From Epiperipatus broadwayi (taxonomy: Eukaryota > Onychophora > Udeonychophora > Euonychophora > Peripatidae), in NCBI GenBank assembly GCA_028023455.1, contig JAQFVV010000319.1:1-64000 (forward strand): a stretch of DNA of 64,000 nucleotides, in the 5' to 3' direction. The notes below the pieces were generated by a model. That model saw only the letters and a program-made list of their open reading frames with translations, made no database searches and had not been told where the DNA came from. The number at the start of each line of letters is the position of its first letter. Within the stretch, counting starts at the first letter, position 1. The position numbers and the translations under genes were made by a program. This document shows positions 35,640 to 47,924 of the stretch, one piece after another.

Positions 35640-38480
35640 TTGAAACAGTAAGATTCGTATTCGAATCTTAAGTTTCACCTTTTTCTATCGTCTCTCACTC
35701 ACCGGTCTATCCTACCCAAATTTAAACTTTTTGGTATCGAATTGTGTGTGTGGCAATATTAAAAATGTATAGATATATGTAGAATTCACCATAAACACGC
35801 ACACATTTTGATCTCAAATTTAGGGCAATAAATAAAGATAAATAATATAATTTAGATTTCTTTTAGTTATATAAAAAAATATATATTTTTAACCATTTAT
35901 TTTAAATTGTAAAATCCGTTATTTATTGCTTTGTTTAAATTTCATTTAATAATAATTTTAGAAATCTGATGTAATATTTAATTAAAAGTAAAAGTAATCG
36001 TATGTTCCCTTTTGTCTTTGAAATTTTAAAAGCATCGGTCGGTGAGAGATAATAGATTAATTAAAAAGAAAAATTCCCTAAAATCTAATTGCAAAAACTA
36101 AATGTAAAATCTAAATGTAAACAATAGAAAGGCAGCTGTCTCTATAATTAGAATTAACAAAAAAAATGCATTGATTATCCTCAGGGCAGATTAAGTGGAA
36201 TCCAAAAATAAACTATGGCAAAAATGCGAAAGATAAGATCTAAGAAAAGAGGCCATCTTAGACTTGCTAGAAAGAGGCACTTGAACTTTAGCTTTGCTCT
36301 CAAGCAGTTGAGAGTCTCCAAGATATTAAATAAATTTTTCCTGCCATGGTATGATCGAGTAAAAGCGCCCAGACTATTCTCCACCCGGGAATGGCTATCG
36401 TATGCCAAACCTTCCATTGCCCTTCATAAATTCAACCACGAAGACTGCTGCCTAAAATAATTTGAAAGCTGTTGCTGTTAAATTGCACGAATCATCCAAA
36501 TGCTATAAAGAACTGCTAATGCTAGAATCATGAACAATTTGCTACTGTTCACGGAATCGGAAAACTTCTCATAAACAGGTACCTGTGTCCAAATTCTCTA
36601 GAGTACTCTACTAATATCCCGTTATAGCTTATTCATTCTGTATCTAACTTATAAACTGTAAATTCTCATTTTTAAAACTAAAATTAATTATTAAATGTTT
36701 TTAATGTAAAGTTCTTAAATAATCTAGCCTGCCTAACTTTTACTTTCTTGGGTGTGTATTTCTAAAATCTACATTTCATTATATAATTATCGCATGGTCA
36801 TAATTTTCTAAGTTTAAATCTATGATCGCTCGAAACAGTGGATGCATGTCAAATTTTCATTAATATTTACTTTCATAAATAACTTAATATTTTCATATAA
36901 ATCGACACGCATTCAATGCTTCATTTATTGTAATGCAGGGGTCTACTACTTAGCAAATGCCTGGCGTATTAGTTGTAATAATCACCCAGTTTATATATGT
37001 TTTATATTTATTAAATCTTAATTAATAATTCCATAAAATTGCATTTCTTTGAGAGTCGCCAATGTTCTTTATTAAATGTTGATAATGTAGGGCCGAGTTA
37101 GAAAATATATTTAAATCTTACCAGAATCATCTATACACTATACATGTGTTATGTTTTAGAGACACGATGACCCATTCCAAGCCTTGAATATTCCAGATTC
37201 AATAGGGTTGAAATTAACCTAAGTCGTCCTACACAAGCGGACATTATAAATGCTCCCGTAGGGCTTGACGAAAGTCACGCAGCCACAGGCAATCACAGCC
37301 TGAACTGCTTGTCCCTGGTTATGCTTATGTGACACCTTACTTCTTTGGTCTGATGGCAAACGCCAGACTGTCGTTCTTATAAACTCATTCATGGCTTTGA
37401 GTTTCAATGTACTGCCATTCCATATCACCTTTCTAAAGCATACCACGTGGTTCTTTAACTAACTTTATTATTCTATGTATCACTCTGTCCCTGCATTATC
37501 TTCATAATTCACTCTCAAAAAAATGTTAGCCCTTAGTTATTAGTAAATATCTTTAATTAAATAAATAATGTCCGCCTCTACAATTATAAATCTTATTTTA
37601 GACTCTTGCATTGCAAAGTAATAAATCCCTAAAGGCATGCCTTAGAAATACTTGCTCAAGAATTTTAGGTAGCTAGATTACATCATCAAATAAATGTATT
37701 TCTCTTTGTAAACATGAACAGTATCGAAAGTACCGCTACTGAGACCTTAAATAAAAGTATTATTGATAAAATGATTTCACATAAATGTTACTAAATAAAT
37801 AAATGTATTTCTTGAATAAAAGTATCGGAAAATTCCATTACTCAATTTAAATATTATCAAATATTATTAGTAAATAATTTATTAAAATGTTTCAATAAAC
37901 AATTTCAAACTATACGTCTGCAGTTACGTTTTATTTATTCGATACCCATTCAATATGTTTCCTCGATTTGTAGATATAAGTGTTTAATTAGTATTAGTGT
38001 AAGATTAATGTTTTGATTGGCTAACTCGATATAAAATCATGAATTTCTTGCATACCCTGACCACCATGCCTAACGAAATATTTACTAATGTCACATCAGA
38101 TGCATTGTTTCGTAGATTGTATTGTGGAACCGATAAACTATGTTCGAACTCAGTACTATGGGTGGCTTTGCTACCTTGATGGTGCTGCTGTTCTGTGTGG
38201 TGGTCGAATTCTGCACTATGTTAACTAATCACACGTTTTCTGACTGTTACAATATAAACTTAGATTGGGGGGACTTAAACCAAATAGATTGCTTTATGGA
38301 AATCAATAGATGTTTAATTTAGCTAGTCAGCATCACAATCATTTTAAATCATTAATGTTTATTTTTCTTATAAAGTTCATGATTTGTAAATAATGAGCAT
38401 CATAGATTGATTTCTACTATAGGGTAGAAGGGTATAGATCTAGAGAATTATTAGCTAACAGAATGGTAGAAATTCATGTG
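35640..38480. other. Compositionally distinct block with more CpG
   Basis: From AAGATTCGTATTCGAATCTT, itself a palindrome, CpG and GC content rise compared with the DNA on either side. Two higher-GC patches at 36180-36460 and 37190-37450 stay open in short frames. The plus frame 36215-36460 is very basic (MAKMRKIRSKKRGHLRLARK). The minus frame 37219-37446 ends GCVTFVKPYGSIYNVRL. I recognise neither protein, and they could be unspliced exon fragments, transposon pieces or chance. The block may be a younger insertion. Confidence 0.4.
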
Positions 38481-38492
38481 TAACACATGTAT

Positions 38493-39390
38493 ATATTGTA
38501 ACATTTATTTATATACGTTGCAGATATATTGGCATTTGGTAAAAGCTAAAAAAAATAAAAATAAATTTAGATTTTTTTTTTGACTATAATTTTTTTTTAA
38601 AAAAAAAAAAAAACGTACAATGAAAGTTAAATTATTCTTTCGTATTTTTTTTAATGTAATTAGAAATAAAAGTACAATTGGAGAGAACAAAAGAATTCCA
38701 AAAGCAAGTAAAAAGATAAGTTAAAAGAAAAATATTTTAGCTAATTAAACATGGCCAAAAAACTTGATAAAAAAATGAGAACTTAGTAATTGAAAAATGA
38801 TAAAGACTGTATAAGATTATAAACACAAAATGCCATGATAATAGCATGCGCAGAAGTCGGAAAACTGGGCCTCTAGTATAAAAGGCAGAGGTCAGTTGGA
38901 AGAACATCTTGGTTTGCCTGATATTCTTTTGGTTGGTTTTGGATTAAAAAATCCAGACCACTCTACAATGAAAAAGTTCATACGAGAAGTAGACCGGAGC
39001 TTTAGCTGACATCGTTACCGATTGATACCAGAGAAGCTTACGTGACTAGCCTATGGAACCAGCATCAAGATCAACTAATAATCAAAGGCCGTGAGCTCTT
39101 TTTAACCCTGAAAAACTATGCATAGTTATCTACAACCATCATGAATTCACTAAAACTTACCAGTAAGACTACTTATTCCTCATTGTGACAAAATTAAACG
39201 TTTACAAACAAGTCTTAAAATTATCCCGATAAAGACTTTCATTTTTTCTGTACAAGAGACTTTTGTTTATACCAGAACTTTTTAATTAATTATTTTATTT
39301 TATTGATTGCATCATGTTTGAATTAATATGTGATCTCTCTAATTTACTTGATTAGGAATTCTCATTTTAACTTAAATAGATTTTTAATCT
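38493..39390 (+). promoter_or_regulatory. Second LTR-like promoter segment with TATA box
   Basis: It starts TGTAACATTTATTTATATAC, has a T/A-run hairpin at 38572-38614 followed by CGTAC, and a TATAAAAGGC box at 38877-38886. It possibly ends near CTGTTATA (39387). The layout parallels 15604-16240. It could be a solo LTR; no internal retroelement sequence adjoins. Confidence 0.4.
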
Positions 39391-40817
39391 GTTATAATAA
39401 AAAATATTTCTAATATCAATTTTCATTTGTGCGTTATTAATAATAGTTATTATTTTTTATTATTAAATTTATAATTAGTTTAATAAGGTTTAAAACATAA
39501 TTTACCTTTGCCAATATGTTTGAATAAGCCCAGGAATAATAATCTCAAAAAAATAATTCTCGTTACGGTATGATGCAATACCGATTAGTTTAAAAGTATT
39601 TTTCTTTTTTTATTCATGAGACGTTCTTTGACTATTTCAGCAGACTCTTTAGAATAAAATGTCCTGGCACCCATATTAAATAAATTAAAAGCTGATTTCA
39701 TCAATAGCATAATTCTCAACAATTAATAGGCTGAGTTTGATCAGGAAATATAATATAAAACAACTTTCTTCTTTTCAACATAACTTGATCAACTCGTGTG
39801 CAGTTTATATTAGCATGTAGAGGCCTAGCAAAACGGAAAACATTATAATATATATATATATATTTTATTATTACTATTGTTATAATACTTTATTTTAATT
39901 TCATTTATCATTGTCAATAAAAGTTAAAGAGTTTATATTATTCTGGTCTCTAGTTTACTGAGTTGTCCTGACAGTTAACAGCTAACAAACAATTATGCTT
40001 GCACACACACCTATTTCAATGTCATATAATAGTTCTATAGTAAATCAAATATTTTATATGCTAGTTGTAACCTATATAGAGGTGCAGAAGTTGCTTTTTA
40101 TATCTGTTCATACCTGTTAAGAGAGTCAAAAGCAATATTCACCCTGGGCTCGAATATTAGGGCATAATGAAACGGAAAGGGGTGAAAAGTGGATGAACTA
40201 ACCTAAATTGCATCTGATATTATTAAATAGGTATAGAGCTAATCAATTAAATGTACATGCAATCATTGGTTAGGCATTTCATAAGCATCCTACCTGAAGA
40301 CCGAAAGTCTGATCATAGTTAGATGCAATTTTTTCTTTTCCAAGGCTGCTAGAACTCTGTGGACCATGTTATCAGGGGCAATAAATCAGGGCACATTGAT
40401 CCATAGTCTCCAGACTGCTATATCTTCATAGCTTCTCATTCCACAGGCTATTTTTCCATACATTATGTCTGGTGTGTGGGCAGGATCATATCCAGGTATA
40501 TTTATTATCTATTACAATGTAGACTTCGATATTGTCATATTCTAAAGAGGATTACAAGAAGATTTAACATTGAATAGGTGTAAAACAGGACAATTCCACA
40601 TATCTAAAACTTTTTACAGCAAGATTACAAGAAGCATTTTTAATATTTAAATATAAGTATAGTATATATATTTAAACTAGAAGTATTTTTATAATAATAA
40701 ATAAATAATCATAACTTCTAAATACCTGTAATTGCAAAGATAGTTACTTCCAATTTTATTTAAAGAAGTATTTTTGTGGATTAAAATGGAAAGCTAAAGA
40801 AGTAAAAATAAGTGAAG
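39391..40817. other. AT-rich intergenic DNA with a TA microsatellite
   Basis: An (AT)n run lies at about 39845-39866. Otherwise no gene or repeat was recognised. Confidence 0.5.
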
Positions 40818-41060
40818 ATTGTATTTTTACATTGGACTATTTCCAACATCTAATATGTGTATTGAATGTCTTTAGAAAAATTTAACTTTATTTAAATATT
40901 CCAAATACATTCAACTGTTAGTAATAACACATCAAACAGGTTAGTATATGCTATTACTAGCAGTTGAATATATTTGGAATATTTAAATAAAGTTACATTT
41001 TTCTAAAGACATTCAATACGCATATTAGATGATGGAAATAGTCCAAAATAAAAATACAAT
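40818..41060. mobile_element. Palindromic MITE, ~243 bp
   Basis: The left half (ATTGTATTTTTACATTGGAC, GAATGTCTTTAGAAAAAT, ATTTAAATATTCCAAATA) pairs with the right half in reverse complement up to a short centre near 40925-40955. The ends are ATTGTATTTTT and AAAAATACAAT. It is noncoding and sits directly upstream of the RTE 3' fragment. Confidence 0.85.
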
Positions 41061-41099
41061 TAGAACACCATCATTACAACCCTTCAGAAAAACAATAAG

Positions 41100-41730
41100 T
41101 GGAGATCATTTAAGTCATTCTATAATTTTCAGATGATAGTAAAAAGTATAACTAAAGATGAATGCTACAAAGACTAAAGAAATATTTAATTGATTTTCTC
41201 AAAAGACAAAAACAACAATTGATAATCATGAATTAGAAGAAGCTAACAACCACAAATATCTTGTTCATATCATTAATACAGATGGTAATATAATGGATGA
41301 GACTAACCTGATAGAAATAATTTACTATTAAAAGAAAATATGTTCAAATATTTGAAAAGGACATTTTTTTTTAATATATGTATTTTATCAGTTCTTACTT
41401 ATGGATTTAAGATTTGTAACTTAACATAAGAGCAAGACAGAGAACTTCAGAACACTCAATAAAGTCTGGAAAGATGTATATTAGAAGTAAAAAGATTGAA
41501 AATAAAATAATGGGGAGAGAACAATCACTGACATCATTGAAAGAAATTAAGAGACTGACATGGATATATTCGTAGAAGAGATAATAATAGATGGATAGTT
41601 AAAGTTTTACATTAGGTCCCAAAAATATTGTATAAGACCTGGGTAGATACCATGTATGGATGAAATAAGAAAATTTCTGATTTTATATGGAAGAATAGCT
41701 GTCGAATGGAGAAACTGCTTGTTATGGATT
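41100..41730 (+). pseudogene. RTE-clade LINE 3' fragment (RT thumb and C-terminal domain)
   Basis: In broken frames the order matches the C-terminal third of RTE-type ORF2: MNATKTKEIF, then DNHELEEANNHKYLVHIINT and DGNIMDE, then LTYGF (usually LTYGSETW), then SLERCILEV. After that come TDIIER, RRRDNNRWIVKVLH and WVDTMYG. Multiple stops and frameshifts mean it is dead. It lies on the same strand as the fragment at 33060-34010 and could be its separated 3' part. Confidence 0.75.
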
Positions 41731-42799
41731 GATAATGATAACTTGTATTTTTAAAATTCTTCCCATTTGTATAATGGTGACTAATATTTAAATTAACATG
41801 ATTATTTAATCAAATTTTTAATATAAATAGAATTAGGATTTGTAAATATATATATATTATGGCCTCAACTTTATTTCATTTCAAGTAGCTAGTCGATTGA
41901 ATCTAACCTTAGGATCAAACAAGGATGGTTAGTGTGTTTATCCAATGATATTAATAATAAGACTAAGTATAACCGGGTGCCAAATTGTAACTATGAAATT
42001 GTAATGCCCAGCAGAGATCATCATTATCCATGCTTATTACTATAGAAGATAATGGAGAAAGTAATTAAATTGTCTGGTTTCAAACCTAAGGACAATTATG
42101 CAAATGTTTCCTGATAAATTCTTATTACTAACTAAATAATAATGAGACAACTTTCTTCCACAACTTTAATATAAATACATGATCTTGAGTGGTAACTATG
42201 AGAATGTTGTATACATTTCTAATTCATACATGACTAGCAATAAATTAGTAATCTTATGTTTATAATATAAAATTATTATTTAATTTAAAGTAGGATACAG
42301 AAATGTTCACTATCAATAGCTACAATTATATAACACTGAATGTCTGTATTATGTTCTCCTTTAAACTGATAACTATCAGTCCTATTATCTTAAACACACA
42401 TGTAAGCCTTCCAACCGACTATCAATTCATGATCCTTATTATAAGAATAGTATTTCACGAATTTTAATATTTACACTACTTGACTTCCAAGCTAGCTCTT
42501 AGATTTAATAATCGAAATACTCCTTTCCAAGATCTAGATCTGCTAATGAGGTGCAATTATTAACGATTACATTGCAATGGATATGATCCCAAAATTTGCT
42601 AAATTAAACTTTAATGTGAGTTTACCAGTGGGAATCATATTAAATACCGAAAGAAGGAAAGGGATTTTATGTCTGCTTCCAATATTCATAACATTGCAAT
42701 GAACCAAATGACTAAATTTAATATATCTAAATTGACTATTTTCTCTCATTTTATTCTATTTCATATCATCTGTTTGCCAAATTTTAATTAATACTTTTA
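41731..42799. other. AT-rich intergenic DNA, no gene seen
   Basis: No recognisable coding or repeat structure. Confidence 0.5.
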
Positions 42800-42819
42800 A
42801 ATCTATTACATTTTTGCCA

Positions 42820-43070
42820 AAGTAAACTATGGAAGTAAAACATGGATGTTAATCATGGAAATCGATCAAGGAAATCAATTCTGTAAGTGAACTATGGAAA
42901 TCAATCATAAAAATGAATTATGCAAATAAACTATGGAATCAATCAATATAACAATGAATTATATAAATCAACCATGGAATCAATCAATATAAAAATGAAT
43001 TATGGACATTTAAATTATGAAATCAATCAATATAAAAATGAATTATGCAAATTTAAATTATGTAATCTGA
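42820..43070 (+). repeat. Tandem repeat, about 40-45 bp unit
   Basis: Repeated AATCAATCAATATAAAAATG then AATTATG(C)AAATTAAA(C)TATGGA units, about five, increasingly regular toward 43050. The open frame 42920-43153 simply reads through the repeat. Confidence 0.75.
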
Positions 43071-45221
43071 TATTAGTTCTAGATATAGGTGCTGGATATA
43101 GATTCTGGAAATATTTGAAATATCAAACACAAGACATGCATGTAAATTCATAATAACAAATCTTTATTACAATATTAATAAAAAAAAAAGAAACACATCT
43201 ATAATATCACTACACTCAAATATTATATGAAATTTACTAAATCATGATAATAATGATATATAATACATATTTAAATTAGCTAAATTTCTTTATAACTTAA
43301 TCATTGTCTTGACCCATCTTTTAATTAAATGTTAATATGCTTACGCATGGAATCAGAATTCTGTATTTAAGTATAATATGAAATTCTCTTACAACTTGCA
43401 CAGAACCTATAAATTTCTGCTCCCCCTTTCATTACAACCATTATAAATTGAACTATTCCAGCAATCAATAACATCTTTACAATAATTCTAAATTTAATTA
43501 TTCCAACAAGCAATAATACCTTTTATATTTCCTATGAAAAGATAATGTGACATGTAAAATCTCTAATTGCTCCAACAAATGGGTTTAAATATAAAACCAT
43601 ATTTTTTACATTTATGCATGCCAAATATTCACTGCTTTCTACCTTAGTGACTGTATACCTTTTGATAGGCCAATATGTTGCCGCAGCTTGAAGATGTTCA
43701 ATTTTATTATCCTTCACAAAATCCGACTACAGATCGGTCAGCTTATAAATTAAACTCTTTGTCATCCCTCACATCAACACACGCATCAGACTGTAACCCT
43801 AATTCTGTCAAAGCAACTTTTATCCTGTCTTGCAAAAAAACGAACCCTCTATATATTTCATATCACTATGCAGCACTTAATAATGCACACATCAGTGTTT
43901 CAGTAAGGGAAATCAAACAACTCACAACTTTAAATGTCAGCATTGGCCAGAGAGAAGCCTTTTCTGAGGCTAGAATCATGTGAGGAACTATAGTCTCTAC
44001 ACATTTACTCTATATAGGTGTGCATAACATTTTCCACAACTTTATCAATAACTCTATCAATAATTCCCTGCTTAAATAAAAACAAATGGAGATGGGACTG
44101 ATCCTCGATCTCCTACTGCTATAGTGAATAAATTATGAGATAATTATTTCCTATCTATGAGGTGGTAAGATAACTCTCCAGTAATAACAAGCATTTATAG
44201 CTTCATATCTACACACATAGCACAATTACAGTCTTGATGCCAATGACAAGGTTTGACCGGACCATGAATCAAACCTATGAACTATCTTAATTTTAAAAAA
44301 ATCAAGCACACAGCAACATCCATTCAATCTTCATAATTATAACAGATCAAATCAACTTATAGCATAGCAACAACCATTCACATGATCATCCAATCACTTT
44401 TCATATATCCATTACTAAGCATATAATTTTGATAATACAAAAAAATATATTTTCTATCTTTTTTTTTACAAATACGTAAGCATTTATACTTTCTCATTAA
44501 GCATTTATACTTTCTCATTATGAGATGTTAACAATTTTATTTTTTTTTTTTTAAAACTTCAATGGATCTTGATGTATCAAAATCATTTCTGTTTTTTTTA
44601 AACTTTAAAAAAAAATTAAAATTAATATAATCGTTAAATTTCTATTAAACATGCTACACATATAAATAAAGCAAAATAAATACATAATAAACATTACGGA
44701 TTGTCACTTTCCTTCAAGGCTAAGTCTGAAGACTTGATATTATTGTCTACCAACACCAATTACCATTTAGTTCATTTATCTTGGAAAATAGATATATACT
44801 CTATAGATGCACATAAAGTTCCTTTAATCAAGAGGTAGCTACATTGATCATGATAATTAAAAGTGGTTAAGAAAAAAAAAGTCCTGCAGATTACTTTCAC
44901 TTTTTGAATATTTTCCTTCCTGGGTTTAAATTTAGATGCTTTTTCCTTTTATCATTTTAGGTTTAAATCCCAATCTAAACAAACAAATTTTACTGTTGAA
45001 AATATGGATCAGTCCTTTAACTTTATATAAAATTTTGATCATTCCTTGGAGTTTTATTAATAAGCCATGGATGCAATACTTTTCCTGAGATGCTTTCTTT
45101 AAATTAACTTTAAAGAACCCAACATAAAGATTGAGATACTGAATACAAAATCTTTTATTACAAGCTAATTTGGTCATAATTGATCTTGGAGAGACAGAAT
45201 TGTACACCATTTATAATTGGG
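43071..45221. other. Intergenic DNA with two unassigned short frames
   Basis: A plus-strand 102-codon frame (43675-43983) and a minus-strand 92-codon frame (44932-45210) show no motif I recognise and no signal of selection can be judged by eye. A 22 bp direct duplication (AAGCATTTATACTTTCTCAT twice) sits near 44478-44520. Confidence 0.4.
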
Positions 45222-47040
45222 TGGCTGATATAGTACGTGCTCGGTGGCCATTTTGAATTTTAAAACACCCAAAAACACTGCTGGCACATGCAAGCGATAA
45301 ATGACATTGTATAGAAACACCCAGTTTTCAAAAAAATAAATTGCCTAAGGCACAACAAATAAAAATGGGAGGAGAGAAGAAAGTAACATGAAAATTAAAT
45401 AACCGGAGGCATCACACTAAAAAAGTGCTGGGAAAGAGAGAAATGTGGGGCCTTAAATAGCTTGAGGCTATACAATCAAAAAAAATAAAATAACACTATA
45501 AATCCAAGAATTGTAATAGTAAATCTCAAAAAATTAAAAAATCAAAAACGCTATAAATCCAAGCATTGATTAATAGAAAATCTCAAAAAATTAATTTATG
45601 TTGGAAAATAAAAAAAATAAAAAATGCTATAAATCAAGTATTGTAATAGTAAATCTCAAAAAATTAATGTATCTTAAGGCATTTTAAAAAAATCATAAAT
45701 GCTATTTGCAAAAAGAAAGCTTATTCCTGTTTTCAACACTATATACTAAATCAGTACTTTAAAAAACAATATTTAAAAACTATAATGCTATAAATCAAAC
45801 ATTGTAATGTAACATTAAACAGCCTAAAATGCTACAATGGAAAAAAGTGTGGGAAAAGAAAAAAAAAGGAAAAGAAGAACATAATATTGAAAATTAAAAA
45901 AAAATTACACAATCCTGTAAAATAAATCAAAAACGGTAATTTATAGTGATAATAAAACATTGTAATTGTAAATCTCAAAGAAATTAACTTATGTTAAGGC
46001 ATTTTTTAAAAAAAAATTGTAAATGATATTTACAAAAATCCTTTATAGCTGAAACACACAGGCTTATATATACCTGTGTCTATATATGTACTATACAGGG
46101 TATAACTTTCAAAAGTATACAATAAATCTCAAAAATCAGTATTATAATTTAAAAAAATATTTAAAAAGTATATTGCTAAATCTCAAATGGTGGGAACACC
46201 ACTTTCAACACTATTTCATAGAGTATCAACAAATAAAAAAACCTAATTAACTTATTTTTAAAAATATATATTTTACATTTGGTTTTGGGATTATCCCTCT
46301 AACTAAGAGTTATAATAATAAATCACAAATTTTAATAATAGACATATTAATACATATTACAGTTAGCATTTATTTAAATAATTTTTTACAAATATTTTAA
46401 GAATTTTAAAAATACTACCAGATTTCTGGATCATTTGCTCATCCACACAAAGCCATTAACAAATTATACTTTTAAGATTTAAGTTTATTATTTTAAAGAA
46501 GACGTCAGTAAAATTAATTTATTCAGGTAATATCACAGCTTGACATGGTCTCTTTCAAATTTATTTTAAAACTGGGCTTGGGTCTCACACAAATGAAATC
46601 AGGTATGTGTGACTTAAGACAATTTCTAAGAATGATGATCAGGGATTGCCTTTTGTCTTACTAAGATAAAAGGGCTAAGTTAAGAAGTTTAATAATAGAA
46701 AGCAAAACTTTCAAATTTTAAAAACAGCTGTAAACAAACCAATGGACTTTTATGCCTCAAGCTTAATAGTAAACCAATGCAATAGAGGGATAAAATTTAT
46801 TAAAAATATATTTATAATAAATTAATGATTTAAAAATATAATCGCACTGTAATAAATTACAAGTCATAATTTCTACTCGTATATATATGTGTGCCGATAC
46901 ATGTATTAGTTTTAAGATATGTTTTAACACTTTAAAGAAGATGCAAGTAAAATTAATTGGTAATTTATTCCATAAGTATTGCAAAAACAAAAACATAATT
47001 GACCTGCTTTTCATTAATATTTAAAAAATAAAAAAACTGA
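45222..47040. repeat. Foldback C left arm
   Basis: Pairs with the right arm from the outer end to the loop. It contains only three to four copies of the 55 bp unit (45480-45680). It preserves the unoccupied LINE target site TATTAATACATATTA at 46345-46359. Noncoding. Confidence 0.9.
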
Positions 47041-47116
47041 AATATAAAGGGTTTGTGTTCATATGATTTGAAAATGGGTATAAAAGATGAGTTTCGATAC
47101 AAAATCTTTGGTCTTT

Positions 47117-47786
47117 AGTTTTTTTATTTTTTAAATATTAATGAAAAGCAATATTTTCGGAATAAATTACCAATTAATTTTACTCGCATCTTTTTTAGTG
47201 TTAAAGCTTAAATCTTAAAACTAATACATGTATCGGCACACATATATATACGAGTAAAAATTATGACTTGTAATTTATTACAGTGCGATTATATTTTTAA
47301 ATCATTAATTTATTATAAATATATTTATAATAAATTTTATCCCTCTATTGCATTGGTTTACTATTAGGCTTTTGGCATAAAAGTCCATTAGTTTGTTTAC
47401 AGCTGTTTTTAAAATTTGAAAGTTTTGCTTTCTATTATTAAACTTCTTAACTTAGCCCTTTTATCTTAGTAAGACAAAAGGCAATCCCTGGTCATCATTC
47501 TTAGAAATTGTCTTACGTCACACATACTTGATTTAATTTGTGTGAGACCCAAGCCCAGTTTTAAAAATAAATTTGAAAGAGACCATGTCAAGCTGCGATA
47601 TTATCTGAATAAATTAATTTTACTGACGTCTTCTTTAAAATAATAAACTTAAATCTTAAAAGTATAATTTGTTAATGGCTTTGTATGGATGAGCAACTGA
47701 TCCAGAAATCTGGTAGTATTTTTAAAATTCTTAAAATATTGATAAAAAATTATTTAAATAAATGCTAACTGTAATATGTATTAATA
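47117..47786. repeat. Foldback C right arm, inner part
   Basis: Reverse complement of 46345-47040, from AGTTTTTTTATTTTTTAAAT to the LINE insertion point. The final 15 bp (47772-47786, TAATATGTATTAATA) are the left target-site duplication. Confidence 0.92.
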
Positions 47787-47924
47787 GGACACCTGTTTCC
47801 GGTTCTTAAACAGCAAACAACGTGAACAATAGCTCTCCTCAAAATTGAAATCAGCAGGAAAGGGGTATCAAACCGTATTCCAAACCCCTAAATACAAGGT
47901 AAGAGAAGTTTTATATATTTAAAA

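Noticed and set aside
39845-39866. AT run as an origin or regulatory element
   Set aside because: Ordinary dinucleotide microsatellite in AT-rich DNA; nothing else supports a function.
43675-43983. 102-codon plus-strand frame as a host exon
   Set aside because: No recognisable domain, no clear splice signals that I can defend, and AT-rich setting gives such frames by chance; left as unassigned.
46763-47014. 83-codon minus-strand frame near the foldback C loop
   Set aside because: Lies wholly in the palindromic arm; the mirrored arm sequence does not preserve it as a frame.
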